Positions 50,779-59,100 of a DNA stretch of 64,000 nucleotides are shown here, piece after piece (position 1 is the stretch's first letter; each line of letters opens with the position of its first letter). Location of the stretch: the NCBI RefSeq assembly GCF_000682775.1, contig NZ_AWFI01000015.1, positions 62,001 to 126,000 on the forward strand, in the 5' to 3' direction. The notes under the pieces were generated by a model, which did not search any database, was not told where the DNA came from, and saw only the letters and a program-made list of their open reading frames with translations. Made by a program: the position numbers and the translations under genes. This stretch comes from Hyphomonas sp. L-53-1-40. Lineage in GTDB: Bacteria; Pseudomonadota; Alphaproteobacteria; Caulobacterales; Hyphomonadaceae.

Positions 50779-51491
50779 TGTCTAATGCGATCTATGCGGC
50801 TCTGACCCGACAAGATGGTCTGCTTCGAGAGATGCAGGTAATTGCCAATAATATGGCGAACTCCAGCACAACTGGGTTCAAGTCCAACCATGCCATTTTT
50901 GCCGAGCACATTGCTGCCGTAGGCGACCAGTCTGAGAGCCTGTCCATGGGCAGCCTTGCCGGGCATAATTTCGACCTTTCCCAAGGCGGAATGAAGCATA
51001 CGGGCGGTCAATTCGATCTCGCCATTCATGGAGACGGATTCTTTGTCCTTGATACGCCGGCCGGCGAACGTCTCACCCGCTCTGGGGCTTTCCAACTGTC
51101 AGCAGAGGGCAACCTTGTTGACGCCTTTGGCCACCAGGTCCAAGGGGCCGGCGGCGGAGCGATCGCGATCCCGCAGGAAGTTACCAAAGTTTCAATTGCT
51201 CCCGATGGTACCCTTTCGTCTGGCGAAGAAATATTGGGGCAGGTTGCGGTCGTCATGCCCGATGGCGAACTCAATCAAGAGGGCGGCACCATGTTTGCAG
51301 CTCCGAATGGTCATCAGCCAATCGAAGAGCCCTCAGTGATGCAGGGCACGCTGGAACAATCCAATGTATCCTCAATCCTCGAAGTATCTCGCTTGATTGA
51401 GGTGCAGCGCGCTTATGAGGCTGGTCAGACACTGATCGAGAAAGAAGACGATCGGATCAATCAATTGATCAAGACGATACGCCAGCTGTGA
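50778..51491 (+). CDS. flgF: Flagellar proximal rod protein FlgF
   Basis: The 237 residues show the rod/hook N-terminus YAALTRQDGLLREMQVIANNMANSSTTGFKSN, a middle HTGGQFDLAIHGDGFFVLDTPAGERLTRSGAFQLSAEGNLVDAFG (FlgF/FlgG-type), and a C-terminus LEQSNVSSILEVSRLIEVQRAYEAGQTLI. It is a rod component. It is followed after 28 bases by flgG. Confidence 0.95.
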   Translation: MSNAIYAALTRQDGLLREMQVIANNMANSSTTGFKSNHAIFAEHIAAVGDQSESLSMGSLAGHNFDLSQGGMKHTGGQFDLAIHGDGFFVLDTPAGERLTRSGAFQLSAEGNLVDAFGHQVQGAGGGAIAIPQEVTKVSIAPDGTLSSGEEILGQVAVVMPDGELNQEGGTMFAAPNGHQPIEEPSVMQGTLEQSNVSSILEVSRLIEVQRAYEAGQTLIEKEDDRINQLIKTIRQL

Positions 51492-51519
51492 AGCTGGCTT
51501 AGAACCGTAGGGGAATGAA

Positions 51520-52305
51520 ATGAAGTCATTGCAGATCGCCGCGACAGGAATGGCCGCTCAACAGATGCGCGTCGAAGTCATTTCGAACAATATCGCCAAT
51601 ATGAGCACGGCGGCCTATCGCCCGCGCACCGCCGAGTTCTCGGACCTCATGTACCAGCAACATCTTACGCCAGGCACGATCACGTCGCAGGTTGGTACCG
51701 TCGTTCCGGCGGGTATCCAGCTGGGTACCGGCGTAAAGCCTTCATCGGTGTCCATGGAAATCACTCAGGGAAGCCTCCGCCAAACGGGCGCGGAGCTTGA
51801 CCTTGCGATTGACGGAACGGGCTTTCTTGAGATCACGCTGCCGTCTGGCGAGTCTGCCTATACGCGGGATGGCAAGCTGAACCGAAGCGCCGAGGGTGAG
51901 ATCGTCACAATGGATGGATTCCCGCTGGCAGATGGCTTGGTCATTCCGGAGAATGCGCGAAGCGTTGCCATCAGCCGAGATGGCGAGGTTGTAGCCTATT
52001 TCGACGATGGATCTGACGGTCAGGCCATTGGGAACATCTCGCTTGTCCGCTTCATCAACGAAAAAGGCCTCGAGGCCATGGGCGACAACATGTTCCGAGA
52101 AACCGAAGCCTCCGGTCCGGCTAACCAACTCGTGCCGGGGACTGAGGGGATGGGGCTTCTTCGCCAGGGCTTCCTCGAGGAATCCAGCGTCGACGTGGTT
52201 CAGGAAATTTCGGAACTGATCGAAGCCCAGCGAGGCTATGAGCTCAACTCAAAGGTTATTACCGCAGCTGACGAGATGTTGGCTGCCACAACACGAGTGA
52301 GGTAA
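51520..52305 (+). CDS. flgG: Flagellar distal rod protein FlgG
   Basis: The 261 residues, the normal FlgG length, begin SLQIAATGMAAQQMRVEVISNNIANMSTAAYRPR, have the FlgG insert TPGTITSQVGTVVPAGIQLGTGVKPSSVSMEITQGS, and end SSVDVVQEISELIEAQRGYELNSKVITAADEMLAATT. It builds the distal rod. A GTAGGGGAATGA-type ribosome region precedes the ATG. The next gene, flgA, starts 4 bases later. Confidence 0.96.
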   Translation: MKSLQIAATGMAAQQMRVEVISNNIANMSTAAYRPRTAEFSDLMYQQHLTPGTITSQVGTVVPAGIQLGTGVKPSSVSMEITQGSLRQTGAELDLAIDGTGFLEITLPSGESAYTRDGKLNRSAEGEIVTMDGFPLADGLVIPENARSVAISRDGEVVAYFDDGSDGQAIGNISLVRFINEKGLEAMGDNMFRETEASGPANQLVPGTEGMGLLRQGFLEESSVDVVQEISELIEAQRGYELNSKVITAADEMLAATTRVR

Positions 52306-52309
52306 CAGA

Positions 52310-52717
52310 ATGATACCAGCTATTGCTTTGGGATTAGGGCTGGCGGCGCAAATGCTTGGTGGCTCGTCGCTCGTGGTCAAGGAAGTTATTCGCGCCGGCG
52401 ACACGGTTACGGCGGCCAACATATCGACGGAGACGGGTGCTTTGGTCGACACCGATAACCCTCTGCTCGGCCGAGAAGTTCGCCGCACGGTGTATGTCGG
52501 ACAAGAATTGTCGATGGATGATACGCGCCCCGCGCGCCTTGTGCGCCGCAACCAACTCGTGACGGTGAAATTCGTCAGTGGAGCATTGGAAATCACGACG
52601 ACTGGCCGAGCGATGGGGGAAGCGACTGAAGATGAAGCAGTCGCGATCCTGAATTTGAATTCGAAGAAGATCGTAAACGGTATTGTTCAGAAAGACGGAT
52701 GGGTGCTTGTGCAATGA
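52310..52717 (+). CDS. flgA: P-ring assembly chaperone FlgA (short form)
   Basis: This 135-residue FlgA has a hydrophobic N-terminus (IPAIALGLGLAAQMLGG) and the SAF/FlgA C-terminal domain (IRAGDTVTAANIST, then LGREVRRTVYVGQELSMDDTRPARLVRRNQLVTVKFVSGALEITTTGRAMGEA and a last conserved NLNSKKIVNGIV). It is shorter than the enteric protein and lacks most of the N-terminal domain. It helps FlgI form the P ring. Its stop overlaps the flgH start by four bases. Confidence 0.88.
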   Translation: MIPAIALGLGLAAQMLGGSSLVVKEVIRAGDTVTAANISTETGALVDTDNPLLGREVRRTVYVGQELSMDDTRPARLVRRNQLVTVKFVSGALEITTTGRAMGEATEDEAVAILNLNSKKIVNGIVQKDGWVLVQ

Positions 52718-53424
52718 AACATTATCTTACATTCACCGCAGCATTCCTTGGCCTCACAGCCTGCGGCTCTGTGCCTTCGGCAGATGCAACATTCGATATG
52801 ACTGCACCTGCGACCACCATGCCGGCGGTGATGCAGCAGGCCTATGTTGAGCCCGAAGGTACAAGCGATGCGTCGCTTTGGACTACCGCTCCTAATGCTC
52901 TGCTCAGCATGCGCCGAGCAAAGGCTATCGGCGACCTGCTGACTGTCGTTGTTGAGATGGACGATCAGGCAAGCCTGCAAAGCTCTCTGTCTCGAAATCG
53001 CAATAGCAGCGCTGACGTGAATGTCGATGCGCTGTTCGGTTTGCCGGAGTGGGCAAACGGTGTGCTGCCTGGCGGGGCGTCATTGTCACCTGGCGTCGAC
53101 TATAATCGTGGCTCGTCAATGGACGGAAGCGGTGCGATGAATCGGGCCGAGAAGATCGCCTTTACGCTTGCGGCACGCGTAGTTGCGATGGAGCCGAATG
53201 GTAACCTGGTCATTCAGGGCTACCAGCAAACGCGCGTAAGCAACGAAGTTCGTATGCTGACGGTAAGCGGCGTGATCCGATCGCAAGATATCACCCGGAC
53301 CAATACGGTAACCTATGAGAAGATCGCAGATGCGCAGATTTCATACCTCAACAGCGGTGATGCGACGTCGGTTCCGCAACAGCGGATTGGCCAGAAAATT
53401 ATCGACAAGGTCGTGCCTTTCTAG
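52714..53424 (+). CDS. flgH: Flagellar L-ring lipoprotein FlgH
   Basis: The protein has 236 residues from the ATG at 52714, with the lipobox GLTAC (Cys17). FlgH features are LWTTAPNALLSMRRAKAIGDLLTVVVEMDDQASLQSSLSRNR and the C-terminal LVIQGYQQTRVSNEVRMLTVSGVIRSQDITRTNTVTYEKIADAQISYLNSGDA. It makes the L ring in the outer membrane. The upstream GTG at 52699 would add residues before the signal and is not needed. Confidence 0.94.
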   Translation: MKHYLTFTAAFLGLTACGSVPSADATFDMTAPATTMPAVMQQAYVEPEGTSDASLWTTAPNALLSMRRAKAIGDLLTVVVEMDDQASLQSSLSRNRNSSADVNVDALFGLPEWANGVLPGGASLSPGVDYNRGSSMDGSGAMNRAEKIAFTLAARVVAMEPNGNLVIQGYQQTRVSNEVRMLTVSGVIRSQDITRTNTVTYEKIADAQISYLNSGDATSVPQQRIGQKIIDKVVPF

Positions 53425-53433
53425 GATCCTGAA

Positions 53434-53979
53434 ATGAAGCAAATCGTTCCTTCTATTGTAGCCTTGCTCGCAATTTCTGCTGGCGGTGGCGGTGCCTATT
53501 TTCTGAAGTCCGGTTCCTCGTCTTCGCCGGCGCCTGCGCACGAGAGTGATGGCCATGAGAGTGATGAGCCCGCGGAGCCCAAGAAGGAAAAAAAGGCCAA
53601 GAAGGAAAAAGACTCCCACGGAAAAAGTGACAAGCACGGCGCTGCTGACAGTGGCGAAGTGACATATTACAAGTTCACGCGGGAGTTCGTCGTCCCCATG
53701 ATTGAGGATGATCGGGTGCAAAGCCTTGTGATCCTGAACCTCAACCTCGAAGTCGACACAAGTATTTCGCAAGAGTTGTTTTCCAAAGAGCCCGTCCTGC
53801 GCGACAACATCATGACCACTTTGGTGAAACTGAGTAGTGGGGGGCGGACGCTTAACTCTATCACCGATGTCGACAATTATGAGACGTTGCGCGCCATGAT
53901 CCTTACGAACCTCCAGAACGAGATTCCGAACGGCATTCATAACGTACTGATACTGGACATGGCCCGTCAGGATCTGTGA
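53434..53979 (+). CDS. FliL-like flagellar protein (copy 2)
   Basis: The 181 residues begin with a membrane/signal helix (PSIVALLAISAGGGGAYFL), then a highly charged Lys/Glu/His linker (about 35-75), then a FliL-type periplasmic domain: YYKFTREFVVPMIEDDRVQSLVILNLNLEVDTSISQELFSKEPVLRDNIMTTLVKLS and NYETLRAMILTNLQNEIPNGIHNVLI. The order resembles FliL, but its linker is unlike copy 1. It follows flgH by nine bases, an unusual position for fliL. It may support stator or rod assembly. Confidence 0.72.
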   Translation: MKQIVPSIVALLAISAGGGGAYFLKSGSSSSPAPAHESDGHESDEPAEPKKEKKAKKEKDSHGKSDKHGAADSGEVTYYKFTREFVVPMIEDDRVQSLVILNLNLEVDTSISQELFSKEPVLRDNIMTTLVKLSSGGRTLNSITDVDNYETLRAMILTNLQNEIPNGIHNVLILDMARQDL

Positions 53980-54023
53980 TCTGCCATTTGCCTGACATCG
54001 CGAGGACCTGGCGGCTTTCTTGG

Positions 54024-54692
54024 CTAGCTCACAGCCTCGGAATATTTGTTCACGCTCGTAAGGTCGGCCGATAGGTGAGATGAGGTGCCGAAGCGGAGCC
54101 CGCCATTCTCGGTTGAGACATCGGTGATGGTGGTAATGACCTGAGGCGCTCCCAATCCGATGTATTCTTCACCTCGGTAGTAGTCGATGTTGAACTCGAA
54201 AATCTCATCTGTCGTAATGGTGTTACCGGAATTGGTCTGACCATTCCATGTGTGGACGCCGTGCTCCATGTCCAGCTTTTCAGACCAGACAAGCTCTCCC
54301 TCGGAGTCCCGCACGGTCAGGTATGCGTCGTCAGCCTCGGTAGGCGTGTTGGCCAGATAGCGGATTTCGGAGCCTGTGTATGGCACCCATGACGACTCAA
54401 CCGTTACGGTCTCGCCCAGCCATTCACTGGCGAACATGGTGTGAAGTTCTCCGATCAATGACGAAATTCCACCCAGTGCAGAGTTTGTCTGAACCTGCTG
54501 TTCAAGCGAGGAAAACGTCGCGAGCTGGTCAACAAACTGTGTCGAGTCCATTGGGGAGAGTGGGTCTTGATTCTGAACCTGCGCAGTGAGCAGTTTGATG
54601 AAGTTATTGAACTCCTCACCAAATTGTTGGGTGGCTGCCGAAGAGGCAGTCGTCTGCGTTTGCGCGGCGGTGGTCGATTCGATCGTGCTCAT
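54024..54692 (-). CDS. flgD: Hook-capping scaffold FlgD
   Basis: This 222-residue FlgD has an N-terminal FlgD motif (FNNFIKLLTAQVQNQDPLSPMDSTQFVDQLATFSSLEQQVQTNSAL) and C-terminal Tudor/Fn3-like FLG domains (EGELVWSEKLDMEHGVHTWNGQTNSGNTIT). It caps the growing hook. It lies 12 bases downstream of fliK in the same direction and converges on fliL-2. Confidence 0.94.
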   Translation of the reverse strand: MSTIESTTAAQTQTTASSAATQQFGEEFNNFIKLLTAQVQNQDPLSPMDSTQFVDQLATFSSLEQQVQTNSALGGISSLIGELHTMFASEWLGETVTVESSWVPYTGSEIRYLANTPTEADDAYLTVRDSEGELVWSEKLDMEHGVHTWNGQTNSGNTITTDEIFEFNIDYYRGEEYIGLGAPQVITTITDVSTENGGLRFGTSSHLSADLTSVNKYSEAVS

Positions 54693-54704
54693 GAAGTCGA
54701 ACTC

Positions 54705-56108
54705 CTATACCCGTATATCCAGGCCGTTGGTGACGGTTCTGGAGGGGGTGGCTTGTTGAAGGGGGGATGCAGCGACGGCCAAACTATCTGGGTCGCTGTC
54801 CAGGGCGTCGACGTCAGTGTTCGACCAGCTTTGAGCCGGGTTCTGATCAGAGGGTTGCTCGCGAAAGGTCATATCCTGGCTAGACAAGCCGTGCTCGTCG
54901 AGGACCGAGACCAGGTCCGGGTGAAAGGCTCGTATTCGGCGAATTGCTTCAGCTGAATCTGCTGTGACCAGCACGTGCTGTAGGCCTTGCGAGTCAAACT
55001 TGAATTCAAGAGAGACCCGTCCGAGTTCTGGCGGATCGAGCTGTATTCGCACGCGGTTCGACTGCGTGTCTGATGACAATTCCTGGGAAATGATGCTCGG
55101 AATATCGGCGGGTACGGCAACATAATTGGCTTGAGGTTGCGCGGGGGCGACTACGGCTTGCATCGATGGGGCGAAGATTGTCGGCGTAGTACTTGTTACG
55201 GCTGACAAGCCCAATGATGATGCTCGCCCCGTATCAGATGTCGGGCCGGCAACCTCTGTTGCCGTTCCAGGCGCAAACCCTTGAGCTGACTCCGTAGACG
55301 CTGAAGTATTGGACGATACTGGAATGGGGTCAGGTGATTTCCGGTCTTGCGGCGTTCCATCCTGAGCTGTGTCGCCAGATGGAGTGGACTGCGGAGTTGC
55401 GGCGGTAGTGAAGGCGGTCTGCTGAGGGTGGGGGCCCTCCACATCGGATTCGCCAGCCGGGTGGGCTGGTACACCCATCTCAGGGGCGTTGTGCGCAATA
55501 GCCGATTCCATCACCGCATCAGGTTTTGCGTCAGTGGCCTCGCGGGGCTCAGCTGTGGTTGTTTGAACCGGGAGCGCGTCATCAGTGGCAGAGATTTCCG
55601 AAAAACCCTCCATGGGCGCGTCTGCGGACCGAGGTTCGGTGTCTGCAAGCTCGACCTCAATATCGCTTCTGACTGCTGGTGTAGCTAGCTCGGGCGAGGC
55701 CGCCGACACTGTCATGTCGTGGGTGGTCGCGACGGGAACCGTTATATCTGGCTCCGTATCTTCGACAGTATCCGGATCGACTTTCGAGGCGACCGGTAAC
55801 GCTGAGACTTCCGGGATTTCCTGGAGGCTTGCGAATTCGGTTGCGTCAGGGGCGGCTGGGTCTAACTCTACATCTATGACGTTTTCAGATTCCAGATTCA
55901 GAAAGGTGATCGACGACGCGTTTGCGGTATCAGTGTTCACGCTTGCCATCATGATCTGATCTGGCGTTTCACCTTCAGGCATATCTTGTTTTGCCAACTG
56001 CTTCTGAAAAGCCTTACCTAATTCGCCGTCCGCTAACGGAGATGCGTGCGGCGCACTGCCGGACGCATCGACTGCGGACATTCCATCGAAGCTCAGAAAA
56101 GGCGTCAT
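54705..56108 (-). CDS. fliK: Flagellar hook-length control protein FliK
   Basis: The 467 residues have a long, low-complexity Ser/Thr/Ala/Pro/Asp-rich N-terminal 330 residues, as expected of a molecular ruler, and the conserved Flg-hook C-terminal domain (RIQLDPPELGRVSLEFKFDSQGLQHVLVTADSAEAIRRIRAFHPDLVSVLDEHGL). The motif PPELGRVSL is the FliK hallmark. It controls hook length and switches export specificity. It shares an operon with flgD and diverges from flgJ-like across a gap with CtrA-like boxes. Confidence 0.9.
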   Translation of the reverse strand: MTPFLSFDGMSAVDASGSAPHASPLADGELGKAFQKQLAKQDMPEGETPDQIMMASVNTDTANASSITFLNLESENVIDVELDPAAPDATEFASLQEIPEVSALPVASKVDPDTVEDTEPDITVPVATTHDMTVSAASPELATPAVRSDIEVELADTEPRSADAPMEGFSEISATDDALPVQTTTAEPREATDAKPDAVMESAIAHNAPEMGVPAHPAGESDVEGPHPQQTAFTTAATPQSTPSGDTAQDGTPQDRKSPDPIPVSSNTSASTESAQGFAPGTATEVAGPTSDTGRASSLGLSAVTSTTPTIFAPSMQAVVAPAQPQANYVAVPADIPSIISQELSSDTQSNRVRIQLDPPELGRVSLEFKFDSQGLQHVLVTADSAEAIRRIRAFHPDLVSVLDEHGLSSQDMTFREQPSDQNPAQSWSNTDVDALDSDPDSLAVAASPLQQATPSRTVTNGLDIRV

Positions 56109-56121
56109 AGGTTAATCCAGA

Positions 56122-56137
56122 TTAGGTTTCTCTTAAC
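56122..56137. promoter_or_regulatory. CtrA-like box in the fliK-flgJ gap
   Basis: TTAG (56122-56125), seven bases, TTAAC (56133-56137) is one base from the CtrA consensus TTAA-N7-TTAA, between the divergent fliK and flgJ-like genes. Confidence 0.45.
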
Positions 56138-56219
56138 CCTGTTTGGCCCAACACTGGTAAAATAAGTTTTAAGCAAACGCGGTTCGTTTCGTAGTCACCG
56201 GACTTGAGGAGTGAGAGCT

Positions 56220-56540
56220 ATGACGAATATTCCAGTTGCGGGCATGCAAGCACCGGCCCTGTCTGGCAATTCGCTCGCCGGAAACGGCCCAGGCAAGTCT
56301 GCCGTCGAAGAAATAGGTATAAGGTTCGAACAGCTGCTCTGGTCCGAAATGTTGAGCCATACTGGGCTAGAAGAGGCCTTCACCCAGTCAGGAGGGGAAG
56401 CGGCCTCTGCCTTCTCGCGAATGATCATTGAGGCAATTGCCGAAGACCTCGCCGAAAAGCACCCTCTGGGGCTGAACGCAACTGGCACACCAGCCTCAAG
56501 CGATGGCGCTGAACAGATGGGAATTGTGACCGATGACTGA
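56220..56540 (+). CDS. Rod-binding protein (FlgJ N-terminal type)
   Basis: The protein has 106 residues from the ATG at 56220, which has a GAGGAG ribosome site; a GTG nine bases earlier is less likely. It shows the FlgJ-N (rod-binding) pattern IGIRFEQLLWSEMLSHTGLEEAF...AFSRMIIEAIAEDLAEKHPLGL. There is no muramidase domain, so this is the short single-domain form common in alphaproteobacteria. It is a rod-cap/assembly chaperone and overlaps the next gene by eight bases. Confidence 0.82.
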   Translation: MTNIPVAGMQAPALSGNSLAGNGPGKSAVEEIGIRFEQLLWSEMLSHTGLEEAFTQSGGEAASAFSRMIIEAIAEDLAEKHPLGLNATGTPASSDGAEQMGIVTDD

Positions 56541-56916
56541 CACCACGCACGCTCAACACATCATGTCTCGGATTGAAGGCGTCCTGTCAGCCGAGAAGCA
56601 TCTTCTCCTCTCGGGCCAAGTTCACCGTGTCGTGGAATTGTCTGAAGAGAAGGTCCAAGCCATGGCGGCTTTCGAGGCTTTGCTGCAGGAAGCTGGTCAG
56701 CTGCTGCGAGCGGAGACCATTCAAGCTCGTCTCAGGGGTATTATACAGGCAGCAAGCGAGAACTCCATTCACTTCCGCGCGGTTCAGAATGGCCTTCAGA
56801 ACATGGTTACCCGGCTAGGCCGTGTATCTCAGGACTCTTATGTCGGCGCCTATCAATCCAATGGATTGCAAACTCCATTTTCAAACGCCACCGGGAATTA
56901 TCTTAAGAAGGCATGA
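56533..56916 (+). CDS. FlgN-like export chaperone
   Basis: This 127-residue all-helical protein resembles FlgN: an N-terminal helix pair (HIMSRIEGVLSAEKHLLLSGQVHRVVELSEEKVQAMAAFEALLQEAG) and a third helix (ARLRGIIQAASENSIHFRAVQNGLQNMVTRLG), then an unstructured tail (YQSNGLQTPF). FlgN binds FlgK and FlgL before export. It lies after flgJ-like with an 8-base overlap and just before the flagellin gene, a usual place. Confidence 0.72.
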   Translation: MTDTTHAQHIMSRIEGVLSAEKHLLLSGQVHRVVELSEEKVQAMAAFEALLQEAGQLLRAETIQARLRGIIQAASENSIHFRAVQNGLQNMVTRLGRVSQDSYVGAYQSNGLQTPFSNATGNYLKKA

Positions 56917-56929
56917 CGGTTAACTGATT

Positions 56930-56948
56930 GTACACGGGTCCTGTATAC
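56930..56948. promoter_or_regulatory. Dyad upstream of flagellin
   Basis: A 19-base imperfect palindrome (GTACACGGG, centre T56939, then CCTGTATAC, 56930-56948) lies 14 bases past the flgN-like stop and 114 bases before the flagellin ATG. It could be an operator or a weak terminator, and no partner is known. Confidence 0.3.
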
Positions 56949-57061
56949 TCAGTTACGGCGAACCAAGATGGGTTGCGGGAATTCCCGACGTCAGGACGAC
57001 GTGAGATCGAACCTAGGCAGCGACATAGCCGCTCGCCTGACGAACATGGGGTACATTCAAA

Positions 57062-58645
57062 ATGTCCAGTATTCTGACTAACAATAGTGCGATGGTTGCG
57101 CTGCAGACTCTGCGCGGAATCAACAGCAACCTCGAGACGGTCCAGTCCGAGATTTCGACCGGTAAAAAGGTCGCCACTGCAAAAGACAACGCCGCCATCT
57201 GGGCTATCTCGACCGTCATGGCGACGGACGTAGACAGCTTCAACCAAATCACGGACTCCCTGAACAAGGGTTCTTCGACTGTGGGTGTTGCCCGTGCTGC
57301 TTCCGAGCAGGTCACCAGCCTCCTGCAGGACATGAAAAACCTGATCGTTTCCGCTCAGGAAGACCTGAATGCTGACGACCGCGCGAAGATCCAGACGGAT
57401 ATCGATGCCAAGCGCACCGCGATCAGCAATATCGTCAACGCCGCTCAGTTCAATGGCCAGAACCTGCTGCAGGGCGACGAGAGCATCAGCATTCTCGCCT
57501 CCCTCGACCGCGGTTCGGACGGCTCGGTTTCTGCCACGTCCATCACGGTTGCCCGTCAGGACCTGCAGACGTCGGCAGCTGTTGACGCTGCTGACAAAGT
57601 GTCTGGCGATGCAGGCTTTGTTTCGACAGCCGACAGCGCCACTGATACAGATACGGACAAAGTCGCCAGCTCAGCTGGTACAATCGCATCTGATGATTCT
57701 GATGGAACGATCACTGACGGTGCCACCACTACACTGACTATCAAAGGCGGCGCTGTTGCAGCAGGGGATGTCTTCGCATTCACGGTTGGCGGAGAGGACA
57801 TCTCGGTCACGGCAGTTGATGGCGATACAACCAACACAATCGCAGCCAAGCTTCGGACCGCTATTGATGCGGCAACAGTGACGAACCTCGATGCCGCTGG
57901 TGGCGCGGACGGTGCTGACGCTGCTACAGACGACGCAACGATCACTCTGATAGCCAATGGCGGCGACGTCACGTTCGACGACAGCACGATCTCCACTACA
58001 TATGTCCAGTCGGTCATCTCGGATGGCGATTCTGCTGATATCTCGATTGCTGGTGGCACGCTTGCGGCTGGTGATACGTTCACTGTCAGTGCCGACGGAA
58101 ATGACTATACATATACCGCCGTCGACGGCGACACTAATAATGACGTTGCGGCTGGTCTTAAGGCGCTTCTGGACGATGCCAGCATCACTGATCTGAACGT
58201 CACGGTGTCTGACGCAGCAGACCCAGCTTCGGATGCGGCAACACTCACGTTGGAAGCCGATGGTAGCGACGTTGAAGTGAACCTGACCGCTCTCGCGTCC
58301 CAGGATGCGGCAGTTGCTGCAGGCGGCCTTGGCGCCATCGCTGACCTGAGCGTTGGAACGACTGAGGATGCTACGGCAGCTCTGAACACAATCGAAGACC
58401 TGCTGGATACGGCAATCAACGCCGCAACAGCATTCGGCTCGGCTCAGACCCAGATCGAAGGTCAGGGCGAATTCGTCCAGACGCTGATCGACTCGATGAC
58501 CGCCGGTATCGGTGCCATGGTCGACGCAGACATCGAAGCGGCATCCGCCAAGCTTCAGGCCCTGCAGGTTCAACAGCAACTCGGCGTTCAGGCGCTGTCG
58601 ATTGCGAACTCGAACCCGCAGACACTCCTGTCGCTGTTCAGATAA
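57062..58645 (+). CDS. Flagellin with duplicated central domain
   Basis: This 527-residue flagellin has the conserved N-terminal D0/D1 (SSILTNNSAMVALQTLRGINSNLETVQSEISTGKKVATAKDNAA) and C-terminal D0 (ALQVQQQLGVQALSIANSNPQTLLSLFR). The ends are near 160 and 100 residues. The region between (about 175-415) is an Asp/Thr/Ala-rich surface insert with two copies of a unit of about 77 residues (229-305 and 331-406). It is the only flagellin in the window. The gene is followed by a stable hairpin and flaF-flbT, which control flagellin synthesis. Confidence 0.95.
   Translation: MSSILTNNSAMVALQTLRGINSNLETVQSEISTGKKVATAKDNAAIWAISTVMATDVDSFNQITDSLNKGSSTVGVARAASEQVTSLLQDMKNLIVSAQEDLNADDRAKIQTDIDAKRTAISNIVNAAQFNGQNLLQGDESISILASLDRGSDGSVSATSITVARQDLQTSAAVDAADKVSGDAGFVSTADSATDTDTDKVASSAGTIASDDSDGTITDGATTTLTIKGGAVAAGDVFAFTVGGEDISVTAVDGDTTNTIAAKLRTAIDAATVTNLDAAGGADGADAATDDATITLIANGGDVTFDDSTISTTYVQSVISDGDSADISIAGGTLAAGDTFTVSADGNDYTYTAVDGDTNNDVAAGLKALLDDASITDLNVTVSDAADPASDAATLTLEADGSDVEVNLTALASQDAAVAAGGLGAIADLSVGTTEDATAALNTIEDLLDTAINAATAFGSAQTQIEGQGEFVQTLIDSMTAGIGAMVDADIEAASAKLQALQVQQQLGVQALSIANSNPQTLLSLFR
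57746..58279 (+). repeat. Tandem duplication inside the flagellin gene
   Basis: Codons 229-305 (57746-57976) and 331-406 (58052-58279) encode similar units, each starting GG-(A/T)-(V/L)-AAGD, with AVDGDT in the middle and ending in A-(N/D)-G-(G/S)-DV-(T/E). The offset is about 102 codons. They likely form two similar outer beta-domains of the filament. Confidence 0.7.
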
Positions 58646-58653
58646 TTTCAATA

Positions 58654-58683
58654 GGATCCAGGCGCTGATTGGCGCCTGGGTCC
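58654..58683 (+). terminator. Stable hairpin between flagellin and flaF
   Basis: A 12-base stem GGATCCAGGCGC (58654-58665) pairs with GCGCCTGGGTCC (58672-58683, one G-T wobble) around a six-base loop. There is no T run, so it is probably a partial terminator or RNA-stability element between fliC and flaF-flbT, giving more flagellin than regulator. Confidence 0.55.
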
Positions 58684-58710
58684 GCTTACTACCAACACTA
58701 GAGAGGGTGC

Positions 58711-59100
58711 ATGCAACAACTGGCTTACAAGGCATATGGTGAGGTCACGAGCCGCACTGCCAATACCGGACAGATTGAATACGCCCTGTTTCAGGACATC
58801 ACGCAGGCACTTAAGAACGTTGACGAGGTCGAAATGCCAGCGCCCGCAGTCTGGGCCGACGCAATCGATCGCAATATGAAACTCTGGCAAATTCTTTCAA
58901 CTGACCTGATGAGCGACGCCAACGAGTTGGACCCAGCGCTCAAGCGCAATCTCATTGCGCTTTCTGAGTCGGTCCGCCAGATCAGCTACCAGGTTCTCGC
59001 GCGCAAGGCAGAGATCACAGAACTGGTCGAGATCAACGAAATAATTATGCAAGGCCTGGAAGGACAAACTTCCTCACCTGCAAATGTGGCGGCAGAATAA
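58711..59100 (+). CDS. flaF: Flagellar biosynthesis regulator FlaF
   Basis: The 129 residues match FlaF: YKAYGEVTSRTANTGQIEYALFQDITQALKNV, then WADAIDRNMKLWQILSTDLMSDANELDPALKRNLIALSESVRQISYQVLARKAE. FlaF is an alphaproteobacterial flagellin-secretion/translation activator that works against FlbT. A GAGAGGG site precedes the ATG. It overlaps flbT by one base. Confidence 0.93.
   Translation: MQQLAYKAYGEVTSRTANTGQIEYALFQDITQALKNVDEVEMPAPAVWADAIDRNMKLWQILSTDLMSDANELDPALKRNLIALSESVRQISYQVLARKAEITELVEINEIIMQGLEGQTSSPANVAAE

Noticed and set aside
57671-58735. A 354-residue reverse frame across the flagellin gene
   Set aside because: It is antisense to an unquestionable flagellin, low in hydrophobic pattern and arises from the repetitive Asp/Thr/Ala codons.
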